A program made the translations under genes and the position numbers. A stretch of 7,055 nt of DNA from an uncultured Pseudomonadota bacterium (GTDB lineage Bacteria; Myxococcota; UBA796). This document shows, one piece after another, positions 1 to 6,033 of the stretch. The notes under the pieces are model-generated. The model saw only the letters and a list, made by a program, of their open reading frames with translations, had not been told where the DNA came from and ran no database searches. The stretch lies in the NCBI GenBank assembly GCA_913040875.1, contig CAJWHX010000177.1:1-7055 (forward strand), written 5' to 3'. Every line of letters begins with the position of its first letter. Within the stretch, counting starts at the first letter, position 1.

Positions 1-2
1 CT

Positions 3-2342
3 CGGTCTGAGTTGTCTTATCTTCCCGAGGATATAGATCGATTGTACAATTTAACTCAGCTGGTTCTCAGGAAGAATCGCTTGAAACGATTGCCCGATGC
101 CATTTGTAAATTGAGTCGTCTAGAAGTCTTGGATGTACGAGACAATCGACTGACTGAATTGCCTGAAGATATAGGGCGTTTAACCAGAATCCGTCATTTA
201 CGTATCCAGAAGAATAGACTTAAAACTCTACCGGATAGTGTCGAAAATCTGTCCGTGACGGAGATTTCATTGTCTGAAAATAGAGTGGACTCTCTGCCTG
301 AAGCTATGATGGGCATGGAGACATTGACCACATTGATTCTGAACAAAAATAGATTGAACAAACTCTCTCAGGCAGACTTGGAACGTTTGTGTACCGTGAT
401 TGTTGGGATCCCCAATTTACGAGAGTTGCATCTAGGGCGAAATCAGCTGACAACATTACCAGATATATTGAGTGAGTTGACGATTGCATCACTGTGGTTG
501 ACTGGAAACCCAATGCGTGTTTTACCAAATGCGGTGGTGGATATGACCGATCTAGAATGTCTTGATATCAGTCGTATGCAACTCAACAAATTGCCATCCA
601 AACCTATTTTTGAGAAGGTGACGACGCTCAATGTAAGTCACAATCGTTTGAAATCCATCGACAAAGACTGGTTGGAGTTGCCATCATTAGAAGTGTTGAA
701 TTTGGCCAACAATACTTTGACAAGATTGTCTTGGGGCGAAGTGGGGTTGCCATCTCTACGAGTGTTGGACTTATACAACAATCACTTCCAAGATTGGGCA
801 TTGTTGTCTATTTCAGCACCACGTTTAGAGGCTGTGTTTCTAGATAACAATCGACTGACGAAAGTTCCAAAGTCCGTAGAGTGTTTACCTGCACTGAAGA
901 TATTGCGGCTGTCAAAAAATGAAATAACAGAGGTGTCAGATTGTATTGATGGTTGCCGTGTACTTGAAGAACTGGACTTATCCCACAATAAGTTGCGAAA
1001 GCTCACACCCGCTATTGGAGATATCCACGCACTCCGAGTATTGAAACTGTCTCACAATACATCGCTGCGTTCTTTGAAAGGATGTTTGACCCAACTGTAC
1101 AATTTGCACACCCTGGACATTGATCACACAGATATTCGTTTCATTCCAAACGCTATTAAACAGTGTGCATCATTAAAGCATTTGAATGCGACGCACTCAT
1201 CAGTTCGAAGTATATCCAACGTTCTTGATCACACTCCAAATTTGAGAACGTTTAAATTTGGAAACAGTGGACTACAATCATGTCCAGAATCTTTATCAGA
1301 GTGTCGTAGACTGCGAACTTTAGATGTCGAGTTTACTCCAGTATCGTCATTGCCCGTAGATATCGGTCAGCTTACTCAACTAAAGACATTAGAGATAACT
1401 GGCTCAGGTATCTCCTCTCTACCTGAAGGGTTGTCACAGTGTACGTCGTTGCAACAATTCAACGCTGTCGGATGTAGAATCCCCAATTTACCGGTGGATT
1501 TTGGTCAGTGCTCACGGATGACGCAAATGGATTTGTCCAATACGGGGTTGTCTTATTTACCTGATTCCATCGCTCTGATGACAAGACTGCAACGATTGCA
1601 TATCAACAAATGTGAGCTTGAAAGATTGCCTGATGGAATGTCCAACTGTAAATCGTTAGAGCTGTTGGATGTTAGCGACAATCAAATTGTAGAGTTGCCG
1701 AAATCGATGGGGTTGTTGACTCGATTGTCCAGTTTGTATATTTCTTCCAATGAACTGCAAGTCATTCCAGAAGGATTGAGCTCGATGACATCGTTGACAG
1801 AGTTGGATTTGTCGGGGAATGAACTTGTACTGGGGCTGGGTTTGATTGGAAAACTATCCTCACTTCAAAAACTCAATCTATCAGGCTGTGCATTAACAAC
1901 ATTGCCTAGACAGGTAAGCAGCTTGACCAATCTTGAGGAATTGATTCTACGACACAACAAACTGAAGAGGGTGCCATTTACTGTATCGAAGCTGTCTACA
2001 TTGAAGACCTTAGACATATCGAACAATAGTATTGATAGGATGCATTTTGGTGAGGATGTTCCGACCGCATTGGAAAGCATTTTCTTGCAAAATAACAATC
2101 TGCGAGAGCTCTCATCGGATTTATTAACCTTGCCCAATCTTAGAGAACTCAATTGTGATGAAAATCCCATAGAGCACATCCCAGAAGAATGGTTTTACAC
2201 ACCTCGTAAACTGTCTGTACAGTTAACTTCCCACAAAGACATTACGGACTTTGATGTTCGAGCCGTCAATCAAGGGAAAGTAGATTTTGTCATCTTAGAT
2301 TCAAATACAGGATCGGACTGGGGTGACGGCATTCCATTTTGA
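3..2342 (+). CDS. Leucine-rich repeat protein, 5' partial
   Basis: The reading frame is open through the left edge: the codons before the TTG at 12 read Arg-Ser-Glu and fit the end of a preceding repeat, so the true start lies outside the window and TTG 12 is unlikely to be it. Nearly the whole visible protein is LRRs of the LPxxIxxLxxLxxLxLxxNxLxx type, about 31 units, mostly exactly 23 residues. Irregular units lie near residues 70-160 (numbered from base 12), where one is lengthened by an insert containing LSQADLERL. The repeats end near residue 722. A tail of about 54 residues without repeats follows, ending GDGIPF. No enzymatic domain or membrane segment is visible, and any signal peptide would be off the window. 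Such arrays are protein-interaction scaffolds in bacteria and eukaryotes; the partner here is unknown. The stop lies 8 bases from that of the convergent DUF1853 gene. The LRR call is very secure; function is not assignable. Confidence 0.93.
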   Translation, partial: RSELSYLPEDIDRLYNLTQLVLRKNRLKRLPDAICKLSRLEVLDVRDNRLTELPEDIGRLTRIRHLRIQKNRLKTLPDSVENLSVTEISLSENRVDSLPEAMMGMETLTTLILNKNRLNKLSQADLERLCTVIVGIPNLRELHLGRNQLTTLPDILSELTIASLWLTGNPMRVLPNAVVDMTDLECLDISRMQLNKLPSKPIFEKVTTLNVSHNRLKSIDKDWLELPSLEVLNLANNTLTRLSWGEVGLPSLRVLDLYNNHFQDWALLSISAPRLEAVFLDNNRLTKVPKSVECLPALKILRLSKNEITEVSDCIDGCRVLEELDLSHNKLRKLTPAIGDIHALRVLKLSHNTSLRSLKGCLTQLYNLHTLDIDHTDIRFIPNAIKQCASLKHLNATHSSVRSISNVLDHTPNLRTFKFGNSGLQSCPESLSECRRLRTLDVEFTPVSSLPVDIGQLTQLKTLEITGSGISSLPEGLSQCTSLQQFNAVGCRIPNLPVDFGQCSRMTQMDLSNTGLSYLPDSIALMTRLQRLHINKCELERLPDGMSNCKSLELLDVSDNQIVELPKSMGLLTRLSSLYISSNELQVIPEGLSSMTSLTELDLSGNELVLGLGLIGKLSSLQKLNLSGCALTTLPRQVSSLTNLEELILRHNKLKRVPFTVSKLSTLKTLDISNNSIDRMHFGEDVPTALESIFLQNNNLRELSSDLLTLPNLRELNCDENPIEHIPEEWFYTPRKLSVQLTSHKDITDFDVRAVNQGKVDFVILDSNTGSDWGDGIPF
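21..2177 (+). repeat. Tandem 69-base LRR-coding array (about 31 units)
   Basis: Successive 23-codon units start at conserved LP/IP/VP dipeptides. They are diverged at the nucleotide level, so this is an old protein-level repeat rather than recent DNA duplication. Units 16-23 (1074-1625) are each exactly 69 bases and differ from the others at the asparagine-ladder position. Confidence 0.85.
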
Positions 2343-2350
2343 AGTCATTA

Positions 2351-3268
2351 TCAGTCAGGTATTGTCGTTTCGACAACGCGTTCTCCCCAATTGTCGTCGA
2401 CGAGTATCCAGCGCTTGCGTTCTCGCCATCCACTATTGTAGGGTGCCATCTCAGCAAGCATGAGAAATCCACGAGAAGCTGAAGTGTCCATGATTTCAAC
2501 AGTGGTGAGAGCATGTTCAGATTCTATTGGTGCTAGCCAGTTGGGATGCTCTCGAATGACCCAGCGATGTGCAGCCCCAAAAAAGAATTGAATAAAGTCC
2601 TTTCGACGGATCCATTGACCAATGGGTTGTGATGCATGTACGTGTCCATAGACAGTGGGCTCCGGAAGGATACAAGGTGCACCCCATTCTGAAAAAAGCA
2701 GTCCACAATGCCAAATTCTGGCACGTGTAGGCATCGTCATACCATCTTCGGTTAGCTTGGCACTCGTCGCAGGGTGGCTACTTAATTGCAATTGTTTGTT
2801 GTGAAAATGGGCCCATTTTTTGTACAGCGAGTCTCTTTGATCTGCACCCACCCAATCTGTCCATTTTCCGGTTGCCTTGTGTTGAAGGTAAAACTTGACC
2901 GTCATTTCCCAATGCTCGAGTGTGCCATTTTTTTCTAGAATAAAGTCTATTGCGCCGATGCTGCGTTTATTTTCTTGAATCTGTACATCGTGCCATCTGA
3001 CACGCCAAGGAGATCCCCACTGTAAATAATAATGCAACAGATCTTCAGCATACAGACCCAGTTTGCGTTGTCTATGCGGATTTTGTACCCAAGACTGTAA
3101 GTTGCTCGGGTACTTTGCATCGCGCTGAATCCAATTCCAGGCCTCTGGAAGCAGAGACTCCTTTTCACTAGAATTGAGACCAACGACTGAATCTTCGATG
3201 ATGTGTGGAGTGGTCAGAAGCCACCATAGATCACGGTGGGCTTGAGTTGGTAGGGTCCAAATATTCAT
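2351..3268 (-). CDS. DUF1853 family protein, putative PD-(D/E)XK-like fold
   Basis: This is a 305-residue protein beginning MNIWTLPTQAHRDLWWLL. It resembles the DUF1853 family: an N-terminal RDLxWLL segment (12-18), the RKLGLYAEDLLHYYL block (68-82), GAIDFIL (105-111), and HWEMTVKFYL (119-128) followed by DWVGADQRDSLYKK. From memory of the family, these blocks match its RLGxYxExL, GExDFLL, HWExxVKFYL and GPxxxDxLxxK hallmarks. Glu75, Asp108, Glu121 and Lys125 are arranged like a PD-(D/E)XK nuclease-like core, but that is inference and no activity is established. No signal peptide or membrane segment is evident, so it is probably cytoplasmic. The ATG at 3268 has no strong Shine-Dalgarno, yet the family N-terminus fits this start. 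It is divergent from the lipoprotein gene and ends 8 bases from the LRR gene on the opposite strand. Its biological role is not known to me. Confidence 0.8.
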   Translation of the reverse strand: MNIWTLPTQAHRDLWWLLTTPHIIEDSVVGLNSSEKESLLPEAWNWIQRDAKYPSNLQSWVQNPHRQRKLGLYAEDLLHYYLQWGSPWRVRWHDVQIQENKRSIGAIDFILEKNGTLEHWEMTVKFYLQHKATGKWTDWVGADQRDSLYKKWAHFHNKQLQLSSHPATSAKLTEDGMTMPTRARIWHCGLLFSEWGAPCILPEPTVYGHVHASQPIGQWIRRKDFIQFFFGAAHRWVIREHPNWLAPIESEHALTTVEIMDTSASRGFLMLAEMAPYNSGWRERKRWILVDDNWGERVVETTIPD

Positions 3269-3279
3269 ATTGTTTTCTA

Positions 3280-3308
3280 TTGGAATTTCAGCCGATATGC
3301 ACTACAAT
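3280..3308 (+). promoter_or_regulatory. Candidate sigma-70-type promoter for the lipoprotein gene
   Basis: TTGGAA (3280-3285, four of six matches to TTGACA) and TACAAT (3303-3308, five of six matches to TATAAT) are separated by 17 bases. This would start transcription near 3315, just ahead of the ribosome binding site, in the 58-base divergent spacer. Pattern match only. No comparable promoter for the DUF1853 gene was identified. Confidence 0.4.
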
Positions 3309-3317
3309 TCAGTTAAC

Positions 3318-3324
3318 AAAGGAG
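3318..3324 (+). promoter_or_regulatory. Ribosome binding site of the lipoprotein gene
   Basis: AAAGGAG lies 2 bases before the ATG at 3327 and 5 bases before the ATG at 3330. It rules out the far-upstream in-frame ATG at 3270 as the start. The spacing slightly favours the second of the two adjacent ATGs. Confidence 0.7.
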
Positions 3325-3326
3325 TA

Positions 3327-3944
3327 ATGATGAAAAAAATGCTTGTTATATCAGCGATTGTATTGGGAGCCTGTACACCCACGGAGCAAACAAAACTGGA
3401 AAGCAATGATACCGGAATTTTGGATACAGGGAGTCCCATCGATACGGATGATACCGAAGGTACTGAGGATACTGAGGATACTCAGGATACCGAAGATACC
3501 CAGGATACCCAAGACACCCAGGATACGGAGGAACCTCGAGTTGTCGCTCAAGAAGGTACGTGGGAGGTTCGCAATGTTCAGTTGATTTCCGACGTGTGCA
3601 ATTTGGGGGACTATGAGGATGTGACCAGTTTTGTACCGGCGGAGTTTGAAATCAGCAATGCTGATGAGACTGGATTTAATTTGGATCCAGAAACACGATG
3701 TGACGTCGACGATACCTACCAAGTTTCTTGTGGTGGACAAACGATTACTCAAAATGTACTCTGGGGCTGTGACTTTATCATTACCAATCGATTTATGGGA
3801 GAGCTTGAAGCGTCCAATGATATCTCAGTGGATTTCAATATTGAGATAGAATCGGATGGTCTTGGGTGTGAACTGGTGGAACTTGGTATTACCGGAAGTT
3901 TCCCCTGTGATATTGTATTGTACGCGAACGCACAGCCAAAGTAG
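3327..3944 (+). CDS. Secreted lipoprotein with DT(E/Q) repeat linker and six-cysteine domain
   Basis: The start is placed at 3327 (or the adjacent ATG 3330) because AAAGGAG sits just upstream; extending to 3270 would put 19 extra residues before the signal peptide. The 205-residue product begins MMKKMLVISAIVLGAC. This is a short charged n-region, a hydrophobic stretch and a lipobox LGAC with Cys16 as the predicted lipidated residue. Position +2 is Thr, not Asp, so in a diderm the outer membrane is the likely destination. Residues 39-68 are ten D-T-x triplets (x is mostly Glu or Gln), forming an acidic, probably disordered linker. The C-terminal part starts near GTWEV, contains six cysteines (91, 125, 135, 148, 181, 194) and alternating hydrophobic residues that suggest a beta-rich, disulfide-bonded domain. 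Lipoproteins with DTE-like linkers are frequent in Myxococcota-type genomes. No specific ligand or function can be read from the sequence. Confidence 0.85.
   Translation: MMKKMLVISAIVLGACTPTEQTKLESNDTGILDTGSPIDTDDTEGTEDTEDTQDTEDTQDTQDTQDTEEPRVVAQEGTWEVRNVQLISDVCNLGDYEDVTSFVPAEFEISNADETGFNLDPETRCDVDDTYQVSCGGQTITQNVLWGCDFIITNRFMGELEASNDISVDFNIEIESDGLGCELVELGITGSFPCDIVLYANAQPK
3441..3530 (+). repeat. Ten 9-base units encoding Asp-Thr-(Glu/Gln/Asp)
   Basis: Ten in-frame 9-base units of the form GAT-ACn-(G/C)A(G/A), with one GGT and one GAC variant in the first codon and GAT as the third codon of the first unit. They encode the lipoprotein linker. The low nucleotide divergence suggests recent expansion or continuing length variation by slippage. 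Confidence 0.9.
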
Positions 3945-4033
3945 GGCTTGTTTTGTCTTGAACCGTGCCGCTTGAGTCTAGTCAGACGATTGTCATTTGC
4001 ATACCCCGATCTACAGATGCTGCAACCATAGCA

Positions 4034-4059
4034 CACCTAGAATGAATGTGTTCTAGGTG
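4034..4059. terminator. Perfect 9-bp inverted repeat between convergent genes, possible bidirectional terminator
   Basis: CACCTAGAA (4034-4042) and TTCTAGGTG (4051-4059) are exact reverse complements around an 8-base loop. The hairpin lies between the stop of the lipoprotein gene (+) and the stop of the ligase gene (-), where a terminator is expected. Neither strand has a T-run after the stem, so it is not a textbook intrinsic terminator. It could instead be an mRNA 3'-end stabiliser or a protein-binding palindrome. The rest of the 175-base spacer shows nothing I recognise. Confidence 0.4.
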
Positions 4060-4119
4060 GACTCACGGTGGTATCAAGAGTTGTATACAGGTTCCATTAC
4101 AGACGATAACTTTGATACA

Positions 4120-5955
4120 TTATTCGCCGATCAAGTCGTTGTATTCAGCTTCGGTATAAACAGTGGCGCCTAATTGTTGAGCCTCTGCAATTTTTCCTGA
4201 AGATGCCTTCTTACCCGTGACTAAGATATTCAACTTGGAGGACACACTTCCAATAACGATGGCTCCCATCGCTCGAGCAGCGACTTCCATATTGTCTCTA
4301 TTTTGATCCATCTTTCCTGTAAATAGAATTTTCTTTCCTGCAATGGGGCTCTCAATGCTTTCAAATTCATTGGTGAGAGGGGTGACATTGAGTTTGAAAC
4401 CAAGACCTTTGATGTGGGTAATGGTTGACCACTGTTCTTTCAACGCCGTCGATATTGAACTGCTGGTCTTGTCACCGAATCCATCGACAGCATTGATGTC
4501 ATCTTTGGTTAATCCTTGTAATGTGTCAAAGGGGTGCTCGGAAAGAAGTTTTCTAGCAGATCCGATCGCTAGATCTTCAATTCCAAATGCCGCCAGAAAT
4601 CGCGCGTCTTCGATTTTTGATGACATACCATTTTTCAGAGCGTTCTCCAGATTCTGTGCTTGTTTGTCACCAAACTCCATGTCTAAGAAATCCTGCTTTT
4701 TGAGTGCAAAGACACTTTCAATGGACGCATATCCATTGGAAACGAGCTTCTCCAGCGTTTTTGCTCCAAACCCTTTTGCACTTTCGATGGTTTTGAAGAA
4801 GTAAAAGAGACCAGTCTGGGCTTGTTTGGGACAACTGTCGGTGTTACTGCAGTAAATGTTGTCTTTTCGCCATTCGATATCAGCATCGCAAACCGGACAA
4901 GCATCTGGAATTAAAACTTTCGCGGTTTTGGTGACGGACTTCAGTTTTGGGATGACCCCACCAGATCGAATGATTTTGACTTTTGAACCGTTACCCAGTT
5001 TGAGCTTTTTGACATGTCCAGCGTTGTGAGCGGTCACGTTGCTGATGTTTGCACCGTCTACCTCTACGGTTTGTAATCGCAATACGGGGGTGATTTTTCC
5101 CGTTCTACCCGTTTGCCAACCAATATCGAGAACCTTGGTCTCTTTGACCTCTCCTTCAGACTTGATGGCGGTTTGCCATTTGTGGTGATGGTTCGTAGCA
5201 CCCATATGCTTTTTGACTTTGGCATTGGTGACTTCGGCAACCATACCATCCAGAGGATAATCGACTTTACTTGCGAGGTTCTGAGTGATTTCAGCGACCT
5301 TTGCTACGAGATCTTTCCCACTTCCAGTCCACGTTGGTAGCGTTGCATACCGTACAAAGTGGATTTTTCCCGCTTTTAAGGTTTTCTCCACTATCGGACG
5401 AATGGTATCTGCATTGACAGCGCCCACCACGACATTTCTGGGATGGGCAAATTCATCATCCAAGTACTGGTCAAAGTAGCTTTTGCTCATGACGATTTCA
5501 CCAACGCCATCTTTTTTACCGTCGATGGGAACGACTCCCAAATCGAAAATGTGGGTCACAACATTTCCGACACGGCCATTTCCACGCGTTGCAAGAACCC
5601 CTTTTTTGTATTTTCCAGCCATGCCGTCCAGTTTTGGGGTCACTTTAAATTTGACAGTTTTGACACCGATTTCTTTGGCTTCCTTTTCGACTCTGTCCAC
5701 AAAAGCTTGTAGCTGATCCGCGTTCCAAGTTTTGGACGTTGAGAGCATAGGTTCTGTATGAGTGTACTTTTCACCGTCGACAACAGAGGCGCCTACGTCA
5801 TCAAAGTATGGATTGTTTGCGTCCCATCGCTGTAACTCTTTGCGCAGTTCATCGTATTCTTCATCAGAGATGAGAGGCTTGCTCGTTCTATAGTATGCGT
5901 GGTCATATTTTTTTAGGTCTACAACGCGTTTTTTGATTTGTTTTTCTGTCGCCAT
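4120..5955 (-). CDS. ligA: NAD+-dependent DNA ligase, divergent LigA-type
   Basis: Seals nicks in duplex DNA using NAD+ to adenylate an active-site lysine. The 611-residue product (E. coli LigA has 671) starts at the ATG at 5955, preceded at 5-base spacing by GGAGG; an ATG seven codons upstream lacks such a site. By eye: domain Ia at about 5-45 (YYRTSKPLISDEEYDEL); nucleotidyltransferase core with motif I PKLDG (Lys108 catalytic), RGNG (124-127), GEIVM (Glu153), HPRN, YPLDGMV (Asp236) and Lys265; OB-fold around WQTGRTGKITPV; Cys4 zinc finger (353, 356, 369, 375); helix-hairpin-helix repeats about 390-520; BRCT domain about 537-611 (LFTGKM, GSVSSKLNILV). The architecture is complete, but several usually conserved core residues differ: Thr before PKLDG where LigA has Glu, RGNG for RGDG, and Glu241 where motif IV normally has Lys. 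It may therefore be a second, specialised ligase rather than the replicative copy. The family is certain; the exact role is not. Confidence 0.92.
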   Translation of the reverse strand: MATEKQIKKRVVDLKKYDHAYYRTSKPLISDEEYDELRKELQRWDANNPYFDDVGASVVDGEKYTHTEPMLSTSKTWNADQLQAFVDRVEKEAKEIGVKTVKFKVTPKLDGMAGKYKKGVLATRGNGRVGNVVTHIFDLGVVPIDGKKDGVGEIVMSKSYFDQYLDDEFAHPRNVVVGAVNADTIRPIVEKTLKAGKIHFVRYATLPTWTGSGKDLVAKVAEITQNLASKVDYPLDGMVAEVTNAKVKKHMGATNHHHKWQTAIKSEGEVKETKVLDIGWQTGRTGKITPVLRLQTVEVDGANISNVTAHNAGHVKKLKLGNGSKVKIIRSGGVIPKLKSVTKTAKVLIPDACPVCDADIEWRKDNIYCSNTDSCPKQAQTGLFYFFKTIESAKGFGAKTLEKLVSNGYASIESVFALKKQDFLDMEFGDKQAQNLENALKNGMSSKIEDARFLAAFGIEDLAIGSARKLLSEHPFDTLQGLTKDDINAVDGFGDKTSSSISTALKEQWSTITHIKGLGFKLNVTPLTNEFESIESPIAGKKILFTGKMDQNRDNMEVAARAMGAIVIGSVSSKLNILVTGKKASSGKIAEAQQLGATVYTEAEYNDLIGE

Positions 5956-5960
5956 GATGT

Positions 5961-5965
5961 CCTCC
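5961..5965 (-). promoter_or_regulatory. Ribosome binding site fixing the ligase start
   Basis: On the minus strand GGAGG stands 5 bases before the ATG at 5955. This selects that start over the in-frame ATG at 5976, which would lie upstream of the site. Confidence 0.85.
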
Positions 5966-5979
5966 GTAAGTGACATACA

Positions 5980-5985
5980 ATTATA
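5980..5985 (-). promoter_or_regulatory. Candidate -10 element for the ligase gene
   Basis: Read on the minus strand this is a perfect TATAAT, 24 bases upstream of the chosen ATG, within the 78-base gap after the upstream LRR gene. Transcription would start near 5973, leaving a short leader and excluding the ATG at 5976. I find no convincing -35 hexamer at 16-18 bases, so it is only a candidate. If real, the ligase has its own promoter and does not depend on readthrough. Confidence 0.4.
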
Positions 5986-6033
5986 CTCTACGTACCTTTA
6001 TTGTGCTTTCTATTTGGTCATAAAAAGACCGAT

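Noticed and set aside
1..2342. CRISPR-like or satellite DNA repeat in the 69-base periodicity
   Set aside because: The period is 23 codons of a clear LRR protein, and the nucleotide units are too diverged to be a DNA-level repeat.
3270..3326. Upstream ATG at 3270 as the lipoprotein start
   Set aside because: It would add 19 residues ahead of the signal peptide and lacks a ribosome binding site, whereas AAAGGAG lies just before 3327/3330 and the candidate promoter overlaps this stretch.
3343..3752. Overlapping frames through the DT(E/Q) repeat giving RIPKI- or GILGI-like peptides on either strand
   Set aside because: These are repeat-driven shadow frames of the lipoprotein gene, without ribosome binding sites or recognisable sequence.
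5956..5976. ATG at 5976 as the ligase start
   Set aside because: The GGAGG at 5961-5965 lies downstream of it and serves the ATG at 5955; the possible TATAAT at 5980-5985 would also start transcription after it.
6007..6033. Short GGTC/GACC hairpin with a T-run between the LRR gene and the ligase gene
   Set aside because: The stem is only about 4 bp and the T-run lies in the loop, so it does not qualify as an intrinsic terminator.
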